Of a stretch of 64,000 bases of DNA, positions 24,244 through 36,504 are shown in pieces. The DNA is taken from positions 797,653 through 861,652 of the forward strand of contig JAAOMT010000760.1 of NCBI GenBank assembly GCA_016748015.1, in the 5' to 3' direction. Position 1 is the first letter of the stretch. The number at the start of each line of letters is the position of its first letter. The notes beneath the pieces were generated by a model. It searched no databases, was not told the origin of the DNA, and saw only the letters and a list, made by a program, of their open reading frames with translations. The DNA comes from Geosiphon pyriformis (lineage: Eukaryota > Glomeromycota > Glomeromycetes > Archaeosporales > Geosiphonaceae). The position numbers and the translations under genes are program-made.

Positions 24244-25071
24244 TACATTGAGTGGACAAAAGTCACTAAACACTTTTTTTGTTTCTTTATTAAATATGTT
24301 TTATACATAATAATTAATAATAATTTGGTCCTCCCTTCTTCTTTATACATTTTTCAACATGTTTAAACATACTAAAAATCAAATTTTTATAAATTTCTGA
24401 GGAAATTTTGCTCCATTTATCTTGTAATGTCATGAATAATTCCAAAATATTTGTGAGTTGCAGATTTCATTTTTTGAGTTGTTTTTGTAAATAGTTTTTT
24501 ACATATTCTATAAAATTGAAATTGGGCAATTGTGCTGGCCATTTGGGGAGTAATTTGATGTTTTTTCTATTATTCATGTCTTTATATCTTGGGCAGTATG
24601 GATTGAAGCATTGTTTTTTTGAAAAAAATAAGATCGATGTTAAAATTTGTATTCAATCTATGATAACATATTTTTTTCTAAAAGCTCAATATGACCAAAC
24701 CGATTTCTACCTTCAACTACTTTGAATGAATATTGAATAGTATTGATTGTTTATATTGAGAAAGTGTATTTTGAATAGTAGATTTGAGATAACTAAGTTT
24801 TTCTGATATTTTATGATAGAATATTTTTTTGAAAAATAATAATTTTTATATACTCAAAATTATTCAATTCTTTTTTTTGAATTTTAGATGTTTTAGAATT
24901 TATTAAATTCCTGCAAATTTTCGTCCAGATCTTGGAAATAAAAGGTAAACAATTAAAATTATATCTTTATTTAGATTAATAACTATTTATCTATAAACAA
25001 ATTTTTGTGTTTATTTTTATCATTTATGTTACTTTAAATAATAAAAATATAACTTTTGTCCATTCAATATA
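24244..25071 (-). mobile_element. Tc1/mariner transposon, internally deleted, both termini present
   Basis: The left end reads TACATTGAGTGGACAAAAGT (24244-24263). The reverse complement of the right end (25052-25071) reads TATATTGAATGGACAAAAGT, 18 of 20 identical with both differences transitions. TA at each outer edge is the expected Tc1/mariner target. The GTGGACAAAAGT terminus is the typical one for this superfamily. At 828 bp it is much shorter than a complete Tc1-like element (usually 1.3 kb or more), so part is lost. A broken transposase C-terminal half lies on the minus strand inside. Confidence 0.85.
24280..24790 (-). pseudogene. Tc1/mariner DDE transposase, C-terminal part, broken
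   Basis: Minus-strand pieces match the catalytic half of a Tc1-like transposase. NNASIHTAQDIKT stands where the second catalytic Asp is normally found (QDNAxxHT), here Asn. WPAQLPNFNFIEYVK corresponds to WPAQSPDLNPIENLW, whose Glu is preserved. DKWSKISSEIYKNLIFSM, then KHVEKCIKKKGG and NYY, match the final helices. Frames change at least twice. The N-terminal DNA-binding half is absent, in line with the short element. Confidence 0.75.
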
Positions 25072-25246
25072 ACTAATTAATCAATATATTGATGAAAATC
25101 AAAATCAAATCAAAAATTTCAAACCACTTAGCAAATACTTTGTATAAGCTTTTTAAAGATTTTTTTGGATATTTTTTAATAGTTAAATAAACTTAATTTT
25201 AAAAGTTAATACTTTTAAATTAAATAAATCATAGATTTTTATATAT

Positions 25247-27331
25247 ATTAATTATTTAAGCTAATTAAAGCAATACTATATATTAATTTTAATTACAATA
25301 TTACTTATACCAAAGATCTTAACAATACCAAAAAATTGCATTATATTATTAAATGAAACAATAATATTACTTATAAAATAATAAAATAAATAAATAAATA
25401 GTTAATTTATAGCATTAATTAACAATTATAAATTAAAAAAAATTTTAAAAATATCAAAAAAAATTTTAAAAATTCCAAAAATGTCAGAAATATTAATAAT
25501 AACTCAAAAAAAGTAGAAAAATAGTTAAAAATACCAGAAATATTATATTACAAGATTTATATATATATAATATTATTATTAAAAACAAAAAAATATCTAA
25601 TTTATATTAAATTTATAATTATTTTATTATCTATAACACAATTTGTTTATTAATTATTTTATTAAAATTATTTAATTTTAATATTTTACTTATAAAAAGC
25701 AAGCAAATACTAATAATATATATTTAAAAACTTTAATATATTAAAATAATAATTTTTAATTATAATTATTAGCAAAATATTAAACTTTTTTTTTACTTTA
25801 TTTTTATTTTATTTTTTTTGTTTTGTTATTTATTTTATATTAAATTAATTGAAAAAAAGTGTTAAAATTATAATATTATAAATAACTTGGTAAAAAATAA
25901 ATAAATAAATAAATAATAATTTATTATTAACTAATAACTTAATAAAAAGATAAAAACATTAAAATAAACTAAATTATTATGCTAAAAAAATAAAACACCA
26001 AGTATTACCAACTTTTATCAATTAAATTTTTATTTATAGTATAAAAAATACAATTAAAAAAATCTTTAAATTTATAAAATTTATAAAATTTTATTATTAA
26101 ATAGTACTAATTTATAAGTTATTAAAGTATATATTTATTTATAATATTATATATTAAGCAATTATAATATAAAAAAATATTTTAATCAATTATTTAATAT
26201 ATATATTATCACAAAAAATTAATATTACTGCCAAAAAAAATTAAAAAAAGATAAAATTGTTAGATAACAAACAATATTATTATAATTTAAATATAAAATA
26301 TATTATAAAAAAAATAAAAATACTAACAATTTATTAAAATAAAACAAATTTAAAAAACTTAACAAAAATTTTAAAACTTTAAAATAAACAATTAAACATA
26401 TTAATAACTATATTATTATTTAAATATTTAATAGGTTAAAAAAAAATATTTTAAAATAAAAAAATTGAATTCAAAATCAAATTAAATATTATCTTATATA
26501 TTAAAATATATTATTAAAAAACAAAAAAACCCAAAAAATTTATTAAAACTAATAATAGAACAAAAAAAACAATTTTGTTCAATATAAACTTTAATCTAAT
26601 AATAAAATATTTTTATTAAAAAATAATAATTAAGTAAATCAAAAAACTGTATTATTAATTAATATTATATTATAAATATTATTTAATATATACAAAATTG
26701 TAATATTTACCAAAAAAAATTAGACTTAATAAATTACTAAAACCAATTAAAACTAAACAATTATTTGATTAAATTATTAATAATAATTATTAACAATTAA
26801 TATATATTAGTTATTATAAACTATTTATTAAATAACCAAAAATTAAAACAATTTAAAAAGCAAATATAGAATTAATAGTTAAATTTGTTTATTAAAACTT
26901 AATATGTTAACATAAATATTTAAAAAAATTGTTATTCATTAAAAAACTTATTTTGTAAACAATATATTGACTAAAATAAGTTAAAAATTTGAAGTAAAAA
27001 AACTATTATTATTATTATTATTATATTATTTATAAATAAATAACTAAAATAAATAATTAATAAAATATTGTATAAAATACTAGCCAAAATTAATCAAAAA
27101 AATCAAAAAAAATAGAATTTATTTATACTATCTGTAAAATTTACTTATTGAACAATAAAACAAGATATTATAAAAATAATACTATTTAAATTAATATATA
27201 ATAAAACAACAATATTATTAGTAAATAACAATAATTATATATTTAAATAAACTAATAACAGAAACAAAATTTTTAAAAATATTATTAAAACAAATTATAT
27301 AACTTAATAAAAATATTAAAAAAAACAAAAA
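25247..27331. repeat. A+T-rich block, first copy of a 2085-bp duplication around a gap
   Basis: Extremely A+T-rich sequence with no supported gene. From ATTAATTATTTAAGC at 25247 to the gap it appears identical to 27352-29436. An identical direct copy ending exactly at a run of 20 N indicates overlapping contig ends that were not merged. Confidence 0.9.
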
Positions 27332-27351
27332 NNNNNNNNNNNNNNNNNNNN
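27332..27351. other. Assembly gap (20 N)
   Basis: A run of exactly 20 N, the same length as two other gaps in this window, so it is a placeholder and not a measured distance. Confidence 0.98.
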
Positions 27352-29436
27352 ATTAATTATTTAAGCTAATTAAAGCAATACTATATATTAATTTTAATTA
27401 CAATATTACTTATACCAAAGATCTTAACAATACCAAAAAATTGCATTATATTATTAAATGAAACAATAATATTACTTATAAAATAATAAAATAAATAAAT
27501 AAATAGTTAATTTATAGCATTAATTAACAATTATAAATTAAAAAAAATTTTAAAAATATCAAAAAAAATTTTAAAAATTCCAAAAATGTCAGAAATATTA
27601 ATAATAACTCAAAAAAAGTAGAAAAATAGTTAAAAATACCAGAAATATTATATTACAAGATTTATATATATATAATATTATTATTAAAAACAAAAAAATA
27701 TCTAATTTATATTAAATTTATAATTATTTTATTATCTATAACACAATTTGTTTATTAATTATTTTATTAAAATTATTTAATTTTAATATTTTACTTATAA
27801 AAAGCAAGCAAATACTAATAATATATATTTAAAAACTTTAATATATTAAAATAATAATTTTTAATTATAATTATTAGCAAAATATTAAACTTTTTTTTTA
27901 CTTTATTTTTATTTTATTTTTTTTGTTTTGTTATTTATTTTATATTAAATTAATTGAAAAAAAGTGTTAAAATTATAATATTATAAATAACTTGGTAAAA
28001 AATAAATAAATAAATAAATAATAATTTATTATTAACTAATAACTTAATAAAAAGATAAAAACATTAAAATAAACTAAATTATTATGCTAAAAAAATAAAA
28101 CACCAAGTATTACCAACTTTTATCAATTAAATTTTTATTTATAGTATAAAAAATACAATTAAAAAAATCTTTAAATTTATAAAATTTATAAAATTTTATT
28201 ATTAAATAGTACTAATTTATAAGTTATTAAAGTATATATTTATTTATAATATTATATATTAAGCAATTATAATATAAAAAAATATTTTAATCAATTATTT
28301 AATATATATATTATCACAAAAAATTAATATTACTGCCAAAAAAAATTAAAAAAAGATAAAATTGTTAGATAACAAACAATATTATTATAATTTAAATATA
28401 AAATATATTATAAAAAAAATAAAAATACTAACAATTTATTAAAATAAAACAAATTTAAAAAACTTAACAAAAATTTTAAAACTTTAAAATAAACAATTAA
28501 ACATATTAATAACTATATTATTATTTAAATATTTAATAGGTTAAAAAAAAATATTTTAAAATAAAAAAATTGAATTCAAAATCAAATTAAATATTATCTT
28601 ATATATTAAAATATATTATTAAAAAACAAAAAAACCCAAAAAATTTATTAAAACTAATAATAGAACAAAAAAAACAATTTTGTTCAATATAAACTTTAAT
28701 CTAATAATAAAATATTTTTATTAAAAAATAATAATTAAGTAAATCAAAAAACTGTATTATTAATTAATATTATATTATAAATATTATTTAATATATACAA
28801 AATTGTAATATTTACCAAAAAAAATTAGACTTAATAAATTACTAAAACCAATTAAAACTAAACAATTATTTGATTAAATTATTAATAATAATTATTAACA
28901 ATTAATATATATTAGTTATTATAAACTATTTATTAAATAACCAAAAATTAAAACAATTTAAAAAGCAAATATAGAATTAATAGTTAAATTTGTTTATTAA
29001 AACTTAATATGTTAACATAAATATTTAAAAAAATTGTTATTCATTAAAAAACTTATTTTGTAAACAATATATTGACTAAAATAAGTTAAAAATTTGAAGT
29101 AAAAAAACTATTATTATTATTATTATTATATTATTTATAAATAAATAACTAAAATAAATAATTAATAAAATATTGTATAAAATACTAGCCAAAATTAATC
29201 AAAAAAATCAAAAAAAATAGAATTTATTTATACTATCTGTAAAATTTACTTATTGAACAATAAAACAAGATATTATAAAAATAATACTATTTAAATTAAT
29301 ATATAATAAAACAACAATATTATTAGTAAATAACAATAATTATATATTTAAATAAACTAATAACAGAAACAAAATTTTTAAAAATATTATTAAAACAAAT
29401 TATATAACTTAATAAAAATATTAAAAAAAACAAAAA
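27352..29436. repeat. A+T-rich block, second copy of the 2085-bp duplication
   Basis: Begins directly after the gap and repeats 25247-27331 up to ACAAAAA at 29436, where the sequence continues into new DNA. No gene is seen. Confidence 0.9.
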
Positions 29437-29569
29437 CAGCTAATAACATTAAAGTTTTACAAAAAAAACAAAAAAAAACAGAATAATTAGCTATTAAATA
29501 AACCAGTTATATACAAAATTAAAAACAAAGTACTATTATATTATATTAAGACAAAAAAACAGTAAAATA

Positions 29570-30010
29570 GAAAATTTGATATTAATAGAATGATCTATTT
29601 CAAATAGAGCAGACTGCAACAAAACCAGACAAAGTAAATATTTTATTATGTAACATAAATAAAAAACTAATATTGCTAAAGTTAACTAATTTGACTAATA
29701 GTATTTTGATTATTACAACAATAACATGTATATAAATTTATGTAGCAAACTTCCATTACTATCTAAAATTATGTAAAATTAATATAAAATTATATTAATA
29801 TAAAAAATATAAATATGAAATTAATTAATATTAAATCTATTATGGAACCAAGAAATTACAATACTATTTAAAACATTTTAAAGAAAGCTCAAGGAGAAAA
29901 AATTGCTTCATATAGTTTTAAAATAAATAACACCAAAATTCTTGAGGAATATCTAAATAATAATAAAGAAAAAATCATTATAAAATATATCAAAAGAAAA
30001 GAGTTTTTAA
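29570..30010 (+). repeat. Left arm of a diverged inverted repeat, with a coding remnant
   Basis: This matches the reverse complement of 35490-35910 over about 420 bp; shared words include TTAATTTGACTAATAGTATT and TTTGATTATTACAACAATAA. A frame at about 29820-30090 reads MEPRNYNTI, ILKKAQGEKIASYSFKINNT and EEYLNNNKEKI; the right arm gives the same protein (IEPKNYSTIQSILKKAQKEK). The family is not recognised. The arms are either two dispersed copies in opposite orientation or the ends of a larger element. Confidence 0.7.
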
Positions 30011-31085
30011 ATAGTAAAAGATATTTTCAATTAAGAATCAAAAAAAAAGAAACTTGGCAAAATAAATTGACAAACAAACAACTTTTTTTTTTAATTTTTT
30101 TGCAAATTTAAACAAATAATATTAGTAGTATTAATATCAAACTTATGCTTACCAATCATAATAAAAGATATTAACTATTGTCATTTTTTTTTGATTTGTA
30201 TATTTGGTATTTTTGTATTTTTTTGCTGCTTTAACAAAGTTTTAATTTTTTAAATTATTGATATTAGTGGTAACATGATAAATATTATTAGCTTGCAAAT
30301 TTTAAGAACATTTATAATTAGATATAACATAATATTTATCTTTGAAATGTTTTCTAGTTAAATTAATTATATAAACATGATCATTAATATACAAATCAAA
30401 ATCAGGATGATTATTTCTAATTCATTCTTAATAATAAAGTTTATTTTCATTGCTGATTTTTTCAACAAAAATTATGTCTAGCTTTGTTTGAAGAAAATTA
30501 GCTCAAGCATTAAAAAATTTTTTTCTTTTTGACTTAATTAAAAAAGATTTTTCACTTCCTTTGCTTTTGTTTAAAGTAAAACTGACCACTACTAATTCAC
30601 AAATTAAGTTTTTTTTTAAGAACTTGAAGATTTTTTCAGTTATGGAAAAAAAAGTGCAAAATCTTACATATTAATAAAGAGATATTTAGAATTATTCTTG
30701 TCAGAATTTTTTTTTTAATCTGTGAAACTTTTCAATTGCTTTCTTTTCATTTTTATTATCACTATCATAATGCATAAATTTGTACCTCTTATAAAAAAAG
30801 CTGCTTAAATTCTCTTATTCTCAAAATCTTTTAAAAAATTCTTTAAAGAAGTCTTTGACTCTAATACTTTCTTGTAAATATTTATAGATAGAGATTGTTT
30901 TATAACTTAATATATATTTATCTTAATCACAAATGGCTTTGATCAGATGATTTTTTTGTTGACTGATTTGCTTAATTAAGCAGTAAAAACAATTAATGTA
31001 ATTTTGATTAGACATTATTTAATTTTTAACATTCATTCAATAGTTTTAACCAAGTGATATTTTTAAACACATCTTTAACAAAAGA
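30011..31085. other. A+T-rich sequence without a supported gene
   Basis: Minus-strand frames here are probably the decayed 3' continuation of the DUF7869-like gene, but I cannot align them to anything specific. Confidence 0.4.
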
Positions 31086-32340
31086 CTAAATATAATTATA
31101 AAAGTATTTTTGCCTTTTGTACATCATAGAAGGAGGCACAAACATAAGCATGGAAAATAACATGGTCTTGATTTTTTTTATACTCTTTGAAGCTTTGAAT
31201 TTGTTAATTTTTAAAAGTCTGAATTCTTGAAAAGAACTATTAGTGAATTCTTGAAATTTGATCACACCATAGTTGGCCCTAATAAACAAAAAATGCTGAA
31301 ACTTTTGTAAACCAGATAGTTTTTTAAAATAAGCTTCCAAACCACTTATGATGTCAAAATATTAAAAGCTTTTTTTAGTTTCATAATATTAAGTTTTATT
31401 TAACTCAGTAATACTTGATCTTTTTATTATATCTATAACATAATCTATACAATCTACACTTGTTTTTCAATACAGTTTTTTAATCAATTCAAAACTACTA
31501 TTATACTTAAATTTAGTATGTCTAGGTACCACAAAATTTAATTTGATACTTTCATAATAACTGCAAATTATTAAATATAGATAAAATTAAATAGTAATAT
31601 TATTTTTATTCTGTCCTTCTATATTATTACAAGTGATTTTCAAATACTTTTTATTTTTATTCAATTTCTTTATTCTATCAAATACCATGCTGACCATATC
31701 ATTAAAATTTTTGCCAATTATTTTATCTTCATTGAAAACATAATTAATCTGTTCATATACTGCATTATTTTAAATATTAAATAAATGTACTTTACATGGA
31801 CTAAGATAATAAATTTTACTTACCTGTTAATTAGAATAGAACATGTAAACGTTTTGTGCCCAATCATAACTATAATGAGCAGTAGTATCAATACTACAAT
31901 ATTCAGCTTTACCTTTTATTATAAAATGCTTATTTACTAATTTTTTTTGCTCTTCTGCTAATTTTGTATTTTTGTTGTAATAATTTCTCTCTAATTTAGC
32001 TTTAATTAGATGTTTTTTGGATTTTTTCAATAAATCTTTTGCTTTTTTTTTTTTGTAAGCATTATACTACAAGTCATTCTAAAAATGTTGGCACATGTCA
32101 CATAAATCTGTTCTTGGTCTTATAATTTGAATATAAAGTGTTAATTAATGTCATAATTTGTGAAATACATTATACTTTAACAATTTCAATATGTTATTAT
32201 TTTCAAGACCTGCAATAAAATCACAATAAACCAATTTATAACTTGTTTTGGCTGGCAATAATGTAAGTGATTGAGTAATATAATTGACATTTCTATTAGA
32301 ACTTGGTAATTTATAAATTTTAGTATAATTTTCAAAAAAA
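31086..32340 (-). pseudogene. DUF7869-like protein (repetitive family of Glomeromycotina), broken
   Basis: Minus-strand pieces in the order expected for this family: YKLVYCDFIAGLENNN (about 32230-32280), RPRTDLCDMCQHF (about 32090-32130) and KAKLERNYYNKNTKLAEEQK with KAEYCSIDTTAHYSYDWAQN (31827-32030). These are followed by VHLFNI, MVSMVFDRIKKLNK, KITCNNIEGQNKNN, YYESIKLNF, RHTKFKYNSSFELIKKLY (about 31470-31710) and GLEAYFKKLSGLQKFQHFLF (31086-31340). Many expected Gly, Asp and Arg positions have become Glu, Asn, Lys or stop, consistent with G-to-A and C-to-T change. The family is highly repeated in these fungi and may belong to a DNA transposon; function is not established. Name recognition is from memory. 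Confidence 0.6.
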
Positions 32341-33430
32341 ATTTTTATGATAGTAATAATAGTTATATCTATAATTATTTTGGTTTTTCATCATAACACC
32401 ATAAATGAACAGTATTATGCCATTTGTTGCTAGATGGTTTTTGACATTTCGAAATAAATGTAATTAATTTCTAACATATTGAGATACTTTTGCTAACAAA
32501 GAGGTATATTGTAATCTCAATAATAAAATATTTGTTTATTAGTATGTGTTTTCTTTCTAAAATGTTGGCTGATGGTTATTTCTCTACCATTTAGTGCTTT
32601 CAATTGGCTATTGAAAATATATCTTGTTCAAATCTAGAGAAAGCTTGAAATGCCTTATACAATTCAGTAAACTTTTCTTTTAGAATTTTTTTAAGCAACC
32701 ACAATTGCAATCTATCTCCAAAAAACACATTGTTTTTTCATATTCAATAGAGTTATTGTAATTATTATTATTATTTATATACAGATAATCCTATATATAA
32801 ATTTTATCACTTTTATAACTGTAATCTGCATATGTGTTTAAACAAAGGCATTAATTTCAAGTTGATCTGAAATTTTAAAATATTTTACTATTATTATAAT
32901 TTCTGTTAATTGTTAAGTCTAAAATAAATCATGTTTAATTAAAACTTACATTTACTACTCTGGAATTCTTAAGTTAATGGTCAAAGTGAAATACTAATAA
33001 CGAGTTCCAAAAAAAACTCTGTTATTTAACTTAAAAAAATGGCAAAATAAAATAAAATAAAATACATTAAATTACAAATGTTATAACAGTATAATTCTAT
33101 TTATTATCTTATTTAAAATACACAAAAATTACAATAAAATTCAATAAAATGACTATTTTTATTCTAGCAATAATCAACTCAAATTCTATGATCACATTAA
33201 TCTTACTGAAAATAATCAAATATAGGCTTATTTTTCTTTTTTTTTATTACTACATTACTAGTATTTCAACCAATATAAAAACATGATAATTTTTAATTGC
33301 ATATTCAGTTACATAAAACAGTTTTTGTAGTTACATTCTCTATACAATTATCAGATTCCTGAGAACTAACAGGACAACTGTAGAGATATAATTGTATATT
33401 TATCTAGTAAATAAGATAATTTCATTTGTT
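32341..33430. other. A+T-rich sequence between the two decayed genes
   Basis: Probably includes the N-terminal part of the DUF7869-like remnant on the minus strand. No block is clear enough to call. Confidence 0.4.
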
Positions 33431-33444
33431 TTTTTTCAAAAAAC

Positions 33445-34060
33445 TTCCACTTTTTTTTTGTGTCTGCTTAACTTGCTATTTCAAAATCTATCAAATAGAT
33501 GTCTTTACTGTTATCAATTAAAATATTTTTCTCTTAAATGTCATTTTGGAGAATAACATGCTTGTGGATAGCTTCTAATGCCTTAAGAACTCTTAAACTT
33601 TACTGTTTTGTTATTTTGTGTTTATCTAATAGAATACTAACAATGATCAATCTAATAATAAAGCACATTCCTCCTCCATAATATCTATAACAAACCAATT
33701 TCAGAATATATTGTCTCTGAATATTAGCAAGACTTTTATAGATCTCTATTTTTTTTGCATTTTTTTTAGTACATATAATGATGCTTTTGCCAAGTTGACA
33801 GTCTTTAAAGCAATTGTTTTATCACGAAATTTGCATAAAAGTATTTTACTACTTTGGTCTTAATCTAGTATATCCATAAACCTAAAGTCTGTAAAAGCAA
33901 AATTATGTAGCTTGTCTAAAACATTGGATAATTGTTGATATGTGAATGTACTGGTAGTCAATTGTTAATTTGCTAATTGGGTAGAAGATAGATTAAGGGA
34001 TTCAGGATTATTTTTTGTTTGTTAAGTTAAATAAGCATATATCTTAAGCACTGGTAGAGA
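33445..34060 (-). pseudogene. Protein kinase-like domain, broken
   Basis: On the minus strand, FRDKTIALKTVNLAKAS (about 33780-33830) corresponds to the ATP-site beta3 segment with its Lys. EIYKSLANIQRQYILKL and YYGGGMCFII (about 33655-33690) follow as the hinge region. ALEAIHKHVILQNDI (about 33540-33590) is the catalytic loop with Asp kept, and NILIDNSKDIYLIDFEIAS (about 33470-33530) has DFE in place of DFG. Stops and shifts separate the blocks. The YYGGGMCF hinge is a pattern I associate with a large kinase-like family in these fungi. A Lys/Glu-rich coiled-coil remnant at 34700-34965 lies upstream on the same strand and may be its N-terminal part. Not functional. Confidence 0.6.
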
Positions 34061-34699
34061 TTTTGATTGTAGTAGAAGAGTTTCTAAGATCCAAAGTATT
34101 GTGTACTCTTAGCATAAAAATCAGTAATTATTATAGGCGGTTACAATATTATATTTATGTTCATTTGCTTCTATATAATTGTAAATTTGTTAAACCACTA
34201 TTCTTGCCTTGTTATTATCCTGATAAAACTCAGAAAGTGTTCTTCTATCAATATCTTCTAACACATGCTTTCTTTTAACTTCAATTACTAAGATTAATAA
34301 TTCTTTAAGATAATAATTAATGTTTAATATACCAGAAACATGGGTTTAAAGCCTTGAAAAATTATAACTTTCTAATAACATAAGCCTATTTAACACTATA
34401 CAAATGTTAGAATTTAAGACATCATAAACATTTTCTTTATTAATTATTATTCTATTTTTGCTAAATTGCAGTCTTTTGAATCTCAGTTGTTGATTGAAGT
34501 GAAATTGGTTTACTTCCTCAAAAAAATTATTCCAAAGCAGTATACTTGTCAGTAGGTTACTATTGATTTTTATGTTGGTCTTTAATGTAACACATTTTGT
34601 AGAATATGTTATGAGTAATATAAATAACAGTGTTTATTCCAAGCTGATTTTAACTAGAAAAATAACTCCAGTTAGTAATAAATTCACAGTATAAAAAAC

Positions 34700-34965
34700 C
34701 ACATTACTATGTCTATTTTATCCTATATACATACTACTTTATGTTTTCAATGCTCAGATCACAAAGTTATTACCTTTCAAATTGAATTTAAGTTGGAGTA
34801 TTTACATTTCCACATCTTGTATCTTGTTGTTAGTAAGTCTTTCTGCCTCTCCAATCTTTTCAACTCTTTCTTTTTTATGACACTAAGTTTGGTTTTAACA
34901 CTTAGCATTTTTAACCTCTCCAGTTTTGTGTTCACGTTTTTATACTCCTTCTTAGCATTATAGTA
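34700..34965 (-). pseudogene. Coiled-coil coding remnant, also found near 63.4 kb
   Basis: The minus strand reads KEYKNVNTKLERLKML, then VIKKKELKRLERQKDLL, a heptad-like Lys/Glu/Leu pattern. The nucleotide sequence around CAATGCTCAGATCACAAAGT recurs as CAATGCTTGAGTTACAAAGT at about 63357. It is probably the N-terminal part of the kinase-like gene downstream on the minus strand. Confidence 0.4.
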
Positions 34966-34999
34966 TGTTTGTTAAATGATACTTATGTTGAATAATTGT

Positions 35000-35489
35000 A
35001 AAGTTTGTTTTAATAAACTGCATAATGTGATGTTAAATATACTAATGCTAATTAATAGCTTAATTAATAACATATATATTAATAATAAAAATGTAATCAA
35101 TAATAATCAATACACAAAAATTGCATTAACATTATGAGATAAATGAATAGTTTACAATAAAATCAGAACCAATTTGCTTATATTTAGAGTAAACTTAAAA
35201 CAGTTGATTTGCTGATCAAATATAATAATTTATTCTGGTGTTTCTTATTTATTCCTTTAATATTTACTCATTATTTCTAATATAATATATTAAATTGTGT
35301 CAGATTTATAGTATTTGTGATACAGTGAACTAAAATTATTGCTATTCTTACTCAATTACATAAAAAATTGTGGAAATTTGTTCTGATTATCGATAATTAT
35401 TAACAATAATAAAGAAACAAATATTTGCTTTATGTTTCTAGTTTTTGTTTTTTTTTGGTTTATTATAAGTTGAGTTTAAAGTTTATTTA
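35000..35489. other. A+T-rich sequence without a supported gene
   Basis: No coding or structural signal seen. Confidence 0.5.
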
Positions 35490-35910
35490 TTAGTTATGAT
35501 TTTTTTTTCTTCTTGGTAAATTTCATAAGTAATTTTTTCTTGATTGAAATATTTCTAGAGAGTTTGAGTATTATTAATTTTAAAAACATATGAAGAAATT
35601 TTTTCTTTTTGAGCTTTTTTTAAAATGCTTTGAATAGTGCTGTAATTTTTTGGTTCTATAGTGGATTTAATATAAATTCGTTTTATATTTATATTTTTTA
35701 TATTAAAATAATTCTATATTAATTTTATATAATTTTAGATAATAATAAAAGTTTACTACATAAATTTGTGTATAAATTATTGTTGTAATAATCAAAATAC
35801 TATTAGTCAAATTAATTAACTTTAATCACATCAGTTTTTTATTTATGTCATATAATAGAATGTTTATTTTGTTTGGTTTTGTTGCAGTTTGCCCTATATA
35901 AAAGCACAAC
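35490..35910 (-). repeat. Right arm of the diverged inverted repeat, with a coding remnant
   Basis: The minus strand repeats 29570-30010, including the coding remnant SILKKAQKEKISSYVFKINN. The interval between the arms holds the DUF7869-like and kinase-like remnants. Confidence 0.7.
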
Positions 35911-36504
35911 TTCATGTATTACCACTACATATTAAGTGATATTAATAATAGAATTTTATTTTTAACTTGTCTAAAATTGAATGTGAGTTATAATTTGGTA
36001 ATCTCTTTAATATAAGCTAAAAATAAATTTAATTTCCGATTTTTATTCAAATTAGTATTATTTTCTCTTATATAATTTAATTGTGCAAACAATTTTTTAG
36101 GATTAACATCAATCAAAAAATATTCTAAATTAGCAGATTTTTAATAATAGACTAATAATCAAAGAATAGCCCAAATATGCAAAACTTTTCTATAATATCT
36201 TTTTAAAATCTAAAAAAAGTGAGATAATTTGTAATTATTTATTAAATAGCTAATTAAAAATAATAATAAATTTTATTTAAGGAAATTTTTTTTTTCTATT
36301 TTTTTTAAATAGAAAATCAGCTTTTTTAAAAACTTTTTTTGGAAATTATGATTCAAATTTTAAATTCAAATGAAAAAACATTTTTTTTTTTTAATTTATC
36401 CAAAAAAAAGTGAACAAGCCAAAAATTGAATTAAACCAAAATAAAAACTTGTATAGATTTTTTATTATCTGCATGAAATCAAAAATATATATATATAAAT
36501 ACAT
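35911..36504. other. A+T-rich sequence without a supported gene
   Basis: Lies between the right inverted-repeat arm and the solo LTR. Decayed minus-strand frames are present but unassignable. Confidence 0.5.

Noticed and set aside
25247-29436. A 2-kb tandem duplication as a biological event
   Set aside because: The copies appear identical and meet exactly at a 20-N placeholder, so an unmerged assembly overlap is the simpler explanation.
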